The notes under the pieces: generated by a model
Database searches by the model: none
Seen by the model: the letters and a program-made list of their open reading frames with translations, nothing else
Told to the model about the DNA's origin: nothing
Position numbers and translations under genes: made by a program
In this document: one piece after another, positions 38,881-48,858 of the stretch
Numbering within the stretch: the stretch's first letter is position 1
Layout of the letters: every line of letters begins with the position of its first letter
Source: Pyropia yezoensis
Lineage: Eukaryota > Rhodophyta > Bangiophyceae > Bangiales > Bangiaceae
Length of the DNA stretch: 64,000 bases
Reading direction: 5' to 3'
NCBI GenBank assembly: GCA_009829735.1
Contig: CM020619.1
Span: 23,027,554-23,091,553 of the forward strand

Positions 38881-41788
38881 CCCCCCCCGTCCACGATGCC
38901 CCCCCCCCTGTCTGTTGGCCCCCTCCCCCCCTTGGACCGCCCCGCCACGGCCGCGGCGCTCGCCCGCCGCGTCGACGCGCTCGTTACCACCCTCTGCTGC
39001 TCCCGCTGCGGCGCCCTCCTCCGCGACGCCACCCGCCTCGACGGGTGCCGCCACTCGTTTTGTGGCGCCTGCGCCGCCGCCGCCGTGGCCGCCGCTTTTG
39101 CCGCGTGCCCGGCGTGTGGGGTGCCGGCGCGGCCGGTGGATGTGGTGGCCAACCACAGCCTCCGGTCGCTGGTGGAGGTGGTCACCAAGATGGTCGCCGC
39201 CGTTGACGCGTGGCCCCGGGAAGGAGGGGGGGGAGGGGGGGCGGGGGGGGCGGCGCCGGGCGGTGGGTCAGCCCCGCCGGCAGACGTGGTCATGGCCGAC
39301 GCGGACGCTGATGCTGCCGCCGACGCGGCCGTCGATGCGGGCACGCATGCGGATGCGGATGCTGCCACGGACGCCACTGCCGCCGCGGACGGCGCCGTCG
39401 ACGTCGACGCGGCCGCCGCCTCTGCTTCTGCCACTGCCGCCGACGCGACGCCCCCCATGACAACGCCACCACCCCCCGGGGGCACCCCCCACCCCGCGGC
39501 GAGCCCCCTCGATACGCTTGCGGGGGTTGCTGTCGCCGCATCGGCAGCGGCGGCAGCAGCAGCAGCCTTGACGGCCACCGACCGGCCTGCGGGCGGCACG
39601 GCGGCGGCCACCGCCTCCACGACGGGCGGCCCGCGGCCACGCCGCGACGGGTCGCCGTCGCCGTCGCCGTCGCCCCCACTGCCACCGTCGGCGGCAACGA
39701 CGCTCGGCGGTGGGGGGGGCGACCGGGGGGTGGCCAATTCGCCTCCGCCGCCGCCACCTCTGCCGGCAGCTTTGCCCGCTGCGCCTGCCGCGGGTGCAGC
39801 CACCTGTGCGTCCACCGCCGCCGCCATTCCGGCCACCGCCGCCGCCGCCGGTGACGATGACGAGCGGGCGGTGACGGCGGCGGCGGCGGGCGGCTGCAGC
39901 TCCTCCACCCGCCCACCCACGGTGGGGGTGCGACGGCGGCGGGCGGCCGCCGCCGCCGACGCGGTCGGCCCCCCGCGGCCGCCGCCGCCGTCGTGGAGCC
40001 CGTCGCGGCCCCCCGCAGGTGGCGGCGGCGTGTCCCCGTCGCCGCCGCCGACAGCGCCCCCGCCGTCGACATCGTCTCCGTCGGCGGCGCGGGTGCCGCC
40101 CCGGGTTGTGTCTCCGCGACGGGCGACGGTGTCCCCACCGGCGACGGTGTCCCCACCGTCGTCCGTACCGGCGGCGGTGCCCTCTCTGGCGGCGCCGGCG
40201 TCCCCGCCACGGGCGGCGTCCCCACCGCCAACGCTCTCTCCACCGCCGTCGGTGTCCCCATCGCCAACGCTCTCCCCACCGCCAACGCTCTCCCCACCGC
40301 CAACGCTCTCCCCACCGCCAACGCTGTCCCCGCCAACGACGCGCTCCCCCCCCCCACCACCGCCGGTCACGCCTGGGCGTGCCGCCACCCGCGGCGTGAC
40401 GACCCCCCCCACCCCCCCCCCCGCCACCCCCCCTTCCCATTAGGTCCCCCCGTCTTCCCCCGCGGCAGCCAGCACACCCCACCCGACGACGTTGACGGCG
40501 CCGACGACGGCGGCGCGGCCAGCGACGAATCGCCGCCGCGCCGCCCCCGCCGCCGCCGCCTGCGGCGCACGTCCGAGGCGCTCGCCAGCGGCGCCGTGGC
40601 GGCGGCGCGTCCCCTCACCCCCCCCTCCCCGCCCTCCCCCCCCGCGGTATCCCCGCCATCGACGTGGGCGGGGCGGTCACCTTCGGCGGCGGCGGCGGCC
40701 GCCGCCGCTTCGCCGCCGCCGGTGCCACCATCCCCCCCCTCCCCCTGCCCCCGAGACGCGTCCGCCTCGCCCCTGCGCCTGTCCCCGCCCCTGCAGCCGC
40801 CCCCGCCGGCGGCAGCTGCCCCCGCACCGGCACGTGCACCGGCGGCGGCGTCGCCCCCCCCATCACCGGTGGCGTCGCCACGGGGCACCACCCCCCCCAC
40901 CCCACGACTGGCGGCGGCGGCGGCTTCCTCCCGCCCTTCTGTAGCGGCGGCAGACGACGGCGGCGGCAGCGGCAGCAGCCCGGCGCCGTCGCTGTCGCAG
41001 TTTGAGCCGCTCGCGGTCATCCTCGGCCTTGACGCCGCCGCGACGCGGCGGCGGGAGGGCGCGGCGCTCGCCACTGCCGTCACCCGCGCAGAGGAGGCGG
41101 TGGTGGACGTGGACGAGGCGGCGGCCGCAGCCGCGGCGGCAACGTCAACGGCGGCGGCGTCGGCGGCGGCGGCGGCGGCGGCGGCCACGCCAGTGCCCGC
41201 GCCCGCCTTGCGCCCGCCGTCGCCCTCCCCCTTTCATCTCCCCCCCGCCGTGGTCATTGCGCTGAGCGGCCACGCGCCGGCCGCCCGTCAGGCCATTGGC
41301 CGCGCTGCCGCCCGCCTGGGCGCGTCCATCACCATGGAGCTGGACGCGGCCACCCACCTGGTCGCCGCCGTGGACGCGGCCGGCGTCGTCCGCCGCCGCT
41401 CCTTTGCCTACTTCCTCTGCCTTGCCCGCCACGTGCCCGTGGTGCGGCCGTCGTGGGTGCTCGACGCGGCGGCGGCGGGGGGCACGGGGGGGTGGGGCCC
41501 CGTGGAGCCCCACCTGGTGTCGGGCGACGTGGTGTGCCCCCACGGGGGGGTGCCCCGCGCGTCGGCCGCCGCGGCGGACGGGCGGCGGCTGTTTGCGGGG
41601 CTCGCCGTGGCCGTGGCGGGCGCGTTTCCCGCCCCCGAGCCCGCCCGCCGGGACGTGCTGCGGCTGCTCCTCGCGGGGGGGGCGCGGCTCGTGGGCAGCC
41701 CCGCCGCGCTCGCCGCCGCCGTTGCCGACGGCGCCGCCACCCGCCGCGCCGCCGCCACCGCGGTGGGCGTCGGTGGCGGCGGTGGGGC

Positions 41789-41828
<40 letters not shown>

Positions 41829-42101
41829 TGGGCGCCTCCCATTCCCCCTCCGCCGCCGGTGACCATCCCCGCCGGGGCGGTGGTGGTCGTTGACCGCACC
41901 GTCGAGCGGTCGGGGTTGGTGGTGGCGGGCGTCGACGGCGTGCCGCCCGCCACCCCCATTGTCAATGTTGAGTGGGTGATGGACGCGATTAGCTACGGGC
42001 GGGTGCCGCCGCCCGTGGGGGGGGCGGACGACGACTGGTTTACCGCGCCCAGTGCGGGGAGCACCCAACTCGCACGTGACGTTCTTGCCGCGGCACTATG
42101 A
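38833..42101 (+). CDS. RING finger and tandem BRCT protein (BRCA1/BARD1-like), split frame
   Basis: Two overlapping frames make one gene. The first (ATG 38833) carries a C3HC4 RING at DNA 38995-39130: C-S-R-C...G-C-R-H-S-F-C-G-A-C...C-P-A-C. The second (open to TGA at 42101) carries two BRCT repeats at about 41240-42080: T-H-L-V-A-A-V-D, R-R-S-F-A-Y-F-L-C-L-A...V-V-R-P-S-W-V-L-D, then R-R-L-F-A-G-L and N-V-E-W-V-M-D. An N-terminal RING plus C-terminal tandem BRCT is the BRCA1/BARD1 architecture: a ubiquitin ligase in homologous-recombination repair, with BRCTs that bind phosphopeptides. A GT-AG intron 40019-40443 (CAG|GTGGCG to TTCCCATTAG) would join the frames exactly, giving 947 aa. An indel in the poly-C run near 40400 is the alternative. 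The middle is Ala/Ser/Pro-rich. Confidence 0.7.
40019..40443 (+). other. Proposed intron in the RING-BRCT gene
   Basis: GT at 40019 follows CCGCAG, and the end at 40443 has a long C/T tract followed by TTCCCATTAG. The length 425 nt is close to the actin intron, and the phases agree. It contains 18 bp repeats (40228-40335). The stop of the first frame is part of the acceptor AG. This is inferred, not proven. Confidence 0.45.
40228..40335. repeat. 18 bp tandem repeat (CCAACGCTCTCCCCACCG)n
   Basis: About five copies, partly diverged at the left end. If coding they would read P-T-L-S-P-P; if the proposed intron is real they are intronic. Confidence 0.85.
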
Positions 42102-42658
42102 TAAAAGGGAGGGGCGCGAGGGGAGGGGGGAATACGACGCCATTTTTTTTTTTTATGTGCATGTGCACTGCACTGCACAGTTCGTACTCTGCGAATATAT
42201 GTATAGTACACAGTGGGACGCCGGCGCCGTTCCATACCGGACCACCGCTGGCGGGCACCGCGGCGGTGGGCACAAGCCGCCCGTGACGTGCGGCGCGTTG
42301 GGGACGCCGGCCGCGGCGCCAGCAGCCAGGACGCGCGCCGGGGTTGGAAGCCATACTCTGTGAAGGCGGGTGCCGTCGGCGTGCCAGGCGAGCCCCGCTG
42401 GCTCAGTTGCTTTCCTATCCGAGTCGTCAGGGGCGACACACACCAATGAGAAACACATGGCACAAAGGGGAAAGAGATAGGACGTGATGGGCATACAAAG
42501 AACGGAAACCACCCAACGGAGCAAGGAGGACAACACTTGTCAGGCAAGTCGAGGGAACCGCAAAGAGGCACACAAAACACACTGATGAACAGGGGCGTCC
42601 CCAGGCGGCGACGCCACGCTCCATGTGCCCCCCTCAACCCGCCCTCACCCCCCACACG
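42102..42658. other. Convergent intergenic region
   Basis: The 557 bp stretch holds the 3' ends of the RING-BRCT (+) and SUMO-ligase (-) genes. AT-rich patches occur (42145-42205, including a T10 run and ATATATGTATAG). No gene is seen. Confidence 0.5.
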
Positions 42659-45600
42659 TCACTCCCCGTCCGACGCGTCCGAGTCGACCATGGCGTCGGT
42701 GAGCCAGCGGCCCGTTTCGGGCGTGCGGGTCACCTCAAACGGCACGCCCGCCCAGTCGACGAGGCCATTGAGGAGGTGGAAGGGCGGCGAGACCATCGGC
42801 GCCGCCGTCGGTGCGGCGCCCACCGCGCCCGCCCCTGCACTGCTGTCTGCCGCGACCGGCGCGGCGAGCGTGCCGTCTGCGCCCGTGGTGGCCGCCGCTG
42901 CCGAAACGGGGGGCGAGCCACCGACGCTGGCGGGGCCGTCGCCGTCGCCGACCGCGCCGGCGACGGCGGGATCCCCCACCGCGCCCGTCCCCGCCGACGC
43001 CGCCGCCGCCGTGACGGTGGCGGGGGGGGGGCTCGCCGCGTCGGTGCAGTTGGAGAGGGCGGGCGGGTCCGGCGCAGCCACAGCGGCCAGCGGGGGGGGA
43101 AGGAGGGCGGGAGGCGCTGCTGCCGCCGCCGCCGCCGGCGCTGCCGCGGCAGCGTCCACTCCGTCCAAACCCGCCGGCGCGTCAGGCGGCACGGCCAGCG
43201 GCTCTGCCGCTAGTGGCGGTGCGTCGGGCGGCACGGCCGGCGGCTCGGCCGGCAGCGGCGGTGCGTCGGGCGGCACGGCCGGCGGCTCGGCTGGCAGTGG
43301 GGGTGCGCCAGGCGACATGCCCGGCGGCTCGGCTGCCAGTGGCGGCGCGTCGGGTGCAGGAGCTAGAGGCTCTACCGCCGGCATCGGCGCCGCGCCCATC
43401 CCGTTTGCCGCTGCCGCCCCCGACTCCTCCGCATCACTGTCGCCTGTCAAGTCCACAACCATCCCACCGCCGTTCACGAGCCGCCCTCCCGCGCCACCTT
43501 CGGTCTTAACTGCCCCCCCCGCGGCCGGTGCAACCGGCCCCGCCACCGCCAGCGGCGGCGGCTGGGGCGCCACCCGGTGGATCGACGCGTCGCTGTGGAC
43601 GACAACCTCGTCTTCATCAGGGTAGAGCCGGAGGGCCTCTTCGAAAAAGGGACATACCCGCAAGGCGCTGGGCAAGGCATTGCGCTCGTTGCAGACGGGA
43701 CATTCAAACCGCCCCGTACGGCGGGCGTAGGCCAAAAAGCTGTGCAAGTCGAAGCACTGGACGTGACTGCACCGTGCTCCTTTCACGGGCACGTCGATGC
43801 GGGCAAGGCTCAGCGGGCACCGCAGGTGCAGCACAATGGAGCCGACGGTCACCTCCCCCGCTGTGAGGAACCGATGCACCATGGCCCGACACACGTCCAG
43901 AACCGACGGGCGGGGCGAATCGGCCGGCACACTCGCCGCCACGAGCGCGGCCAGCCTTGCCGCCGACGCGGCCTGCACCTGCGCCACCATACCGTCGGTC
44001 GACCGCACCACCACCCGCTGTGCAAAGAGGACATATGTGGCGGGTGGGGTAGGAGGCGCGTCCGAGCTGCTCCGCACCAACTCAACATTATTATCAGACC
44101 CAACGCCCGGCAACAAGTGGGGCGTCAGATCGGTCGCGGAATCAATGCCTGCGAGGCGGCCGTTGGTGTAGCGCTGCGCCTGTGCCAGCGCCACCGTAAC
44201 CCCATTGACGCGGCCCACGACAGGAAAGGGCCACTCGGGGCGCCACGCCGAAAAGTGGACGCCCCATGACGCCCGCAGACACCGCAGCTGCACCTGCACC
44301 GCCCCCTGTGGGTGCTCTTCGGGCGGGTGCGTGATGACCCTGATGACCGGCTGCTTGCGGCTCAAGTCGCCCATGTGGTCAGACCGAAAGAGGACAGGGG
44401 TGGACAGCGGCGGGCCAATCGGGACGGCAAAGGGGCCTTCGGGGTCGAGGAAGCTGTGCATGGGGAGAGTCCGCAGCTGCCCGTGGACAGCCGCCGTCGT
44501 CGCCGCGTCAACCGTCGATGGAGAGGGGTGGGACGCTGCTGGTCCAGAGGAGCGGGCCGGAGGTGCCGCCGCCGCCGCCGCCGCGCCCCCCCCTCCTCTT
44601 GACCGAGAGAGATGCGCACCCGCCGCCGTCGACGAGCGTGCCAGCCACGAAGGTGCAGCGGGTCCGACAGCGCGGTCACCGCCCGGACGCCGCGGCGCCG
44701 GCGCCATCGCGGCCGCCTGCCGCGAACGCGCCCGCTGCGCCTCGGCTTGGCGGCGAAAGACGGATTCACGCTGCAGCGCCGCCCGGCGCTGCAGCTGTTC
44801 CTGCTCCCGCTGCTGCTGCTGCTGCTGTTGTTGTTGTTGCTGCTGCTGCTGTTGATGCTGTTGTTGCTGCTGCTGCTGTTGATGCTGTTGTTGCTGCTGC
44901 TGCCGTTGCTGCAGTTGTTGCCGCAGCTGTTGTTGCCGCTGTTGCTGCACCTGTTGCTGCTGATGCTGCTGCAGCTGTAGCTGCTGCTGCTGCATTAACA
45001 GCTGACTCTGATGTAGCTGGGGAAGCTGTTGTTCTTGTTGAAAGTGTTGTTGCGGTTGTCGTTGTTGACGTTGCTGCTGCCGCTGCCGCTGTCGCTGCTG
45101 CACCTGCGCAGCCTGATGTGTCGCGGCCGCCGAGGCCGCCACGCGCGTCGCGGCAGTCGTGGCGTGCTCTGTACGCTCCCGCTGTTCGCGCCCCTGCGCG
45201 TGAAGCAGCGTGTCGAACATCATCTGCGCCGGTGGCATCCCGTACCCGGCCGTCGTGGTCGGCTGCAGTGGCGGCGGCGATGTCGACGCCAACGGCGGCG
45301 CCGACGCCACGGCTGCCGCCGCCGCTGCCGCCGTCGCCGCCGCCGTCGCCGCCGCCGCCGCTCGCTGGTGCTCTACTTGCACGAGCCGCTCCACCTCGGC
45401 TGCCCGCCGGCGGAGGGCGGCCGCCAGATCTGATGCCACCCGCAGCGAGGAAGGCGTGGCGGGGAGGACGACGGGCTGGCCAGTCGCACCGGCACCGGCA
45501 CCGGCACCGGCACCGGCACCCCCACCGCCGACGCCAACGCCGGGTCCCACGGCGGACCCATACGGGGAAAGGCCCCCTCCCCCGCCCCCTCCGGTTCCTC

Positions 45601-46363
45601 CAGTGGCGGCCACGACGCCGGGGGCGTGGCCACCTCTCACCCCCCAGCCCAGACGGCTGTACCCGCCGTCGCCGCCGTCCTGCCCGTCGGCACGTCCACT
45701 CGCCGACGCGGGCGGTATCGTCGCCGCCACGCCCGCACCGGCCGCGTGGTGGTACGCCACCACCGACGGCGACGGGCCACCGTAGTCACCGCCACCGTCG
45801 CCGCGTCCCGCGGGCGCTCCCATTGGGTAGGGCAGCGCGCTGCCCTGCCCAATACCGCGTCCCGCGGGCCCCCCCCCCGCGCCGCCGCCGCCGCCGCCGT
45901 TGCCGCCGCCGCTGCCGTCACCCCCGCCGCCGGCCATGGAAGGGGACAGGGAGTATCCATAGGCGCTCGCGGTGGTCGGCGGCGGCACGCCTGGCAGCCC
46001 CCCCGGCGGGGGCGGGGCCTGCCCAAGGGGCACGTATGGCGAGCCGCCGCCCCCACCCCCAACCAACCCGACGCCACCGCCGCCCCCGCCCCCACCCACC
46101 CCGCCGCCACCGCCGCCATGATCAACCCCCCCCAGGGGGTAGGCGCCTACCGGCAACGGTGCCGACGCCGCCGCCGACCCGAACGGGGAGACGGCCCCAC
46201 CGGTGCCACCACCACCGCCGCCATCGGCGGCAGCATACCCCCCCGCGCCACCTCCACCCCCTCCACCCCCCCCCCCGCCGTGCCCCCACGAAGAGAGAAA
46301 GTCATTGACAGACGCGGGGTCGCCGCCATACCCACCGCCATTGGCGGGACCGCCACAGTCCAT
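42659..46363 (-). CDS. PIAS/SIZ-type SUMO E3 ligase
   Basis: The single-exon gene encodes 1234 aa from the ATG at 46363. Residues 1-310 are Gly-rich; residues 420-520 are rich in Gln, with long CAG runs. A PINIT-like domain lies at about 640-800 (W-G-V-H-F-S-A-W-R-P-E-W-P-F-P, then N-N-V-E-L). The SP-RING at about 845-895 reads L-R-C-P-L-S-L-A-R-I...K-G-A-R-C-S-H-V-Q-C-F-D...F-E-C-P-V-C-N, the zinc-binding pattern of Siz/PIAS proteins that recruits the SUMO-charged E2. A short acidic D-L-T-G-D-S-D-A-E-E resembles the SUMO-interacting motif region (about 980). No SAP domain and no plant-type PHD are visible, although the N-terminus is long enough to hide a diverged one. The end is Ala/Pro-rich. 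It acts in the nucleus by family precedent. Confidence 0.88.
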   Translation of the reverse strand: MDCGGPANGGGYGGDPASVNDFLSSWGHGGGGGGGGGGGAGGYAAADGGGGGGTGGAVSPFGSAAASAPLPVGAYPLGGVDHGGGGGGVGGGGGGGGVGLVGGGGGGSPYVPLGQAPPPPGGLPGVPPPTTASAYGYSLSPSMAGGGGDGSGGGNGGGGGGAGGGPAGRGIGQGSALPYPMGAPAGRGDGGGDYGGPSPSVVAYHHAAGAGVAATIPPASASGRADGQDGGDGGYSRLGWGVRGGHAPGVVAATGGTGGGGGGGLSPYGSAVGPGVGVGGGGAGAGAGAGAGATGQPVVLPATPSSLRVASDLAAALRRRAAEVERLVQVEHQRAAAAATAAATAAAAAAAVASAPPLASTSPPPLQPTTTAGYGMPPAQMMFDTLLHAQGREQRERTEHATTAATRVAASAAATHQAAQVQQRQRQRQQQRQQRQPQQHFQQEQQLPQLHQSQLLMQQQQLQLQQHQQQQVQQQRQQQLRQQLQQRQQQQQQHQQQQQQQQHQQQQQQQQQQQQQQQREQEQLQRRAALQRESVFRRQAEAQRARSRQAAAMAPAPRRPGGDRAVGPAAPSWLARSSTAAGAHLSRSRGGGGAAAAAAAPPARSSGPAASHPSPSTVDAATTAAVHGQLRTLPMHSFLDPEGPFAVPIGPPLSTPVLFRSDHMGDLSRKQPVIRVITHPPEEHPQGAVQVQLRCLRASWGVHFSAWRPEWPFPVVGRVNGVTVALAQAQRYTNGRLAGIDSATDLTPHLLPGVGSDNNVELVRSSSDAPPTPPATYVLFAQRVVVRSTDGMVAQVQAASAARLAALVAASVPADSPRPSVLDVCRAMVHRFLTAGEVTVGSIVLHLRCPLSLARIDVPVKGARCSHVQCFDLHSFLAYARRTGRFECPVCNERNALPSALRVCPFFEEALRLYPDEDEVVVHSDASIHRVAPQPPPLAVAGPVAPAAGGAVKTEGGAGGRLVNGGGMVVDLTGDSDAEESGAAAANGMGAAPMPAVEPLAPAPDAPPLAAEPPGMSPGAPPLPAEPPAVPPDAPPLPAEPPAVPPDAPPLAAEPLAVPPDAPAGLDGVDAAAAAPAAAAAAAPPALLPPPLAAVAAPDPPALSNCTDAASPPPATVTAAAASAGTGAVGDPAVAGAVGDGDGPASVGGSPPVSAAAATTGADGTLAAPVAADSSAGAGAVGAAPTAAPMVSPPFHLLNGLVDWAGVPFEVTRTPETGRWLTDAMVDSDASDGE
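44807..45115 (-). repeat. CAG/CAA polyglutamine tract of the SUMO ligase
   Basis: Trinucleotide repeat of CTG/TTG on the plus strand, CAG/CAA on the coding strand. It encodes long runs of Gln broken by His, Leu and Arg. Such tracts are length-variable. Confidence 0.9.
45487..45520 (-). repeat. 6 bp repeat (CACCGG)n
   Basis: Five or more perfect copies, encoding alternating Gly-Ala in the SUMO-ligase N-terminal region. Confidence 0.85.
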
Positions 46364-47005
46364 TCCCCCCCCCCTCCCTCCTCTCTTCGGCTCCTACCCT
46401 CCGCACCCCCGCCCCCCCCGTGCACGTAAGCAGGACCAGCGAAGGTGACACAGCCCGCGTCGCGACGCGGGGGGCTCCCACCACCAGCCCCGCCCGCCAA
46501 GAAGGCCCGCCCACGACGCCCGGCCAACAATACCCCGCCCGCAACGTCGTCAAACGATGAAGGAGTCCCCACCAAGCCGCGACCGCCGGGTCGCACCGTG
46601 CGTCGGCAGGGCGCGGCGGCGTGGCCGCCTCGGCCACGCCCGCCCGGCCGGCCGCCACCAGTGCGCCGCTGGCCGCGGCCAACAGCACTAGCGCCCCCCC
46701 CCCGCCGAGTGGGGGGCACGACGACGCGCGAAGCGTCGAGCCGCCGGCACCAAAGCGCGCCGCCACCGACCCCGGCCCCCCCCACGCCTCCAGAAAAAAA
46801 ACGGCGGCGGGCGCACGACGCGATGCAGCGAGGCGTGGCGTGCGCCCCAGAACGAGTGGGGGGGGGCGACAGCGGTAGATGCAGGCGGCCGGCAGAGGGC
46901 TACGGCGGCTGCGCTGGCACTCTGGCGGCACCCACGAGGCCAGCGACGTGGCGCGGCGCACGGCGTGGCGCGTGTGCGCCCCAAAAGAGAGGGGGGCGTC
47001 TAGTT
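46364..47005. other. 5' flank of the SUMO-ligase gene
   Basis: GC-rich at first, then mixed. The gene's promoter should lie here. The frames open on both strands are low-complexity and are not annotated. Confidence 0.4.
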
Positions 47006-47114
47006 CGTCCCGTAAAAAATGGACGTGCTCGTGTCGTGATCATGTCAAATATCGGCCACTGGACCAATCAAACCCACACTGCACGACCCGTGCACGTCCA
47101 CTTTTTGCGGGACG
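47006..47114. mobile_element. Foldback element, 109 bp
   Basis: The ends CGTCCCGTAAAAAATGGACG and CGTCCACTTTTTGCGGGACG are inverted complements with few mismatches, and the complementarity continues for about 33 bp per arm. It has the look of a short foldback MITE or a large hairpin. Confidence 0.55.
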
Positions 47115-48858
47115 CACAATCGTGAAATCGAGGTGGCCCAGTAAGGGCATACCCACCCGCGTGGACTAACGGGGAGACTAAAACGAGGCCATATATTGGT
47201 TTTTCGGTATTTAAGTCCTACTTATCTTTCGTCAAAACTTGAAAATTACATCAGCCAATCAGACGCGCGTATTACCATGCGCCCGATAGTCTGTTGACTA
47301 TCGGTGTGACTAAAACTCGCTGCTTTGGTCACTCAGATAGTCCACGGATCAACAAAGATAATCCAGTTCTTCATCTGATTGGCTGTCGCTTCGATACAAG
47401 AATATGCGATTTCGCTCCGTAACGTTACATTATAGTCCATTGTCGGATAGTCACGTTGATGGGTACGCCCTGAGGCGAAGTGGAGGGGCGGAGCGGGACG
47501 GCAAGCGCTCTAAGGTGGCTTTGGGAGGAGACAGAGGGCACGCTTTCGCGCCGCCCCACTCTTTGTGGGAAGCCGACAGACACCACTGGGCGCACGTCGG
47601 TATCCTCATTTGCTGCACCCGCCTCGATAGTCGCGTAAATGCGTAATTCATTCCTCACACACATCAGGACACATTTCACTGTGCGTACGCCTACGATTCG
47701 AGCCACATTGCGCAATCTTTCAGTGCGGCTCTGTGTGCGCCTTGTGGCCCACAAGTTGTGGGCGCGCTGTGGGCGTGCTGTTGGCGCGCGGTTACCTGCG
47801 GGGTATGGGCGTGCTCTGTGGGTTCCCTTCGCAGAAGCGACGGGTTAAATGTTGTTCCACGTTTGGCGTCTAACCTGTCTTAGGTATGCCTCCACAAAAA
47901 AAGAATAGGGTAAACACCATACATATACTCGTGTCTTGTTGTAATCAATAAGAGCCGTTGTTGCTGTATGTTTGTAAATAGATACATACGTACAGTACAC
48001 CGTAGAGAGCGCACGAGCTGCTTGTTTTTGTTTCTTGTCTCTTACAAGAAGGATGCCGCTGTGCAGTAGAGCGGCCATGTGGTTGTGGTGCGTGACCTGA
48101 CCACTTTGGAGCTCGGTATCGCGGGTAATCATCACCACACTCAGCCTCCCCCAGTCCCCCACTACAACCCCCCCCTGACGCTTCACCTTCGTACATACAG
48201 GCCTCGTACACTCCCACCCCCTCCTCCATTGTATCCCGCCATCGTCGCTTATCTCCCCCCCGCGCCCTTCCTCCCCGTCTGTTGGTCCCCACCAAGACAA
48301 CCCTATCTTTGTCGTCGCTCATGTCCGTCCGCTCCCCTCCCCCACTCGCCTCCCTCCCGTCCGCTTGTACCCCGCCTTCCCCTCCATTGGTCCCACTTTC
48401 TGCCACCCCCCCCACCTCTCCGCAGTCCAACAGTGCCACGACGGCTCCGATGCCTGCCGCGGCCGACGAGGTGTTGAGGAGCACTACAGACGAGGCAATT
48501 CTGTCTGTCGTGTGGGCGGCGCTGATAGAGGGGGGTATCGCGAAGCAACAGACAGGGGTGTTATGTATGCTGCATCGGTGCCCAGTTGTGTGAATACTGC
48601 AAGCAATGCGTAGCAGACGAAGTGCGCTTCAATCGTCCACACGTTTTTGTTTTTTTTGCAGAATGTGGGTGGGTGGCGCAACCGACGCCTCCACGGCCCA
48701 GGCGCGGTGCCCCGTTAAACGTGCGGGACGCCCGCGGCAGAACGAGGACCAGAATACCCACATGCCCCCTACCAAACCCACTTGTGCTGGCACACACAAA
48801 CGCACACACACAAACCATTGCAAGCCCTGTGCACATGGCCGCCGCGCCGCCGCCGCTT
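47115..48858. other. AT-richer intergenic region, RPL13A 3' side
   Basis: 47160-47480 is AT-rich and holds a perfect hairpin CGATAGTC-TGTT-GACTATCG (47284-47303). 47930-48070 is also AT-rich, suited to a 3' end. A doubtful small ORF lies at 48321-48593, followed by a splice-acceptor-like T-rich tract ending GCAG at 48661. Confidence 0.45.
48321..48593 (+). CDS. Possible small gene or first exon, unassigned
   Basis: The ATG at 48321 opens 90 codons: a Ser/Pro-rich start, then a balanced helix-like segment with A-A-A-D-E-V-L-R-S-T-T-D-E-A-I-L. A tract TTTTTGTTTTTTTTGCAG ends at 48661 and would be a good 3' splice site, so the frame could continue in a second exon. No family is recognised. It is placed tail-to-tail with RPL13A. 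Confidence 0.25.
   Translation: MSVRSPPPLASLPSACTPPSPPLVPLSATPPTSPQSNSATTAPMPAAADEVLRSTTDEAILSVVWAALIEGGIAKQQTGVLCMLHRCPVV

Noticed and set aside
38739..40427. 562-codon minus-strand frame opposite the RING-BRCT gene
   Set aside because: It mirrors the Ala/Gly/Pro composition of the coding strand, has no motif, and the opposite strand has clear RING ligands.
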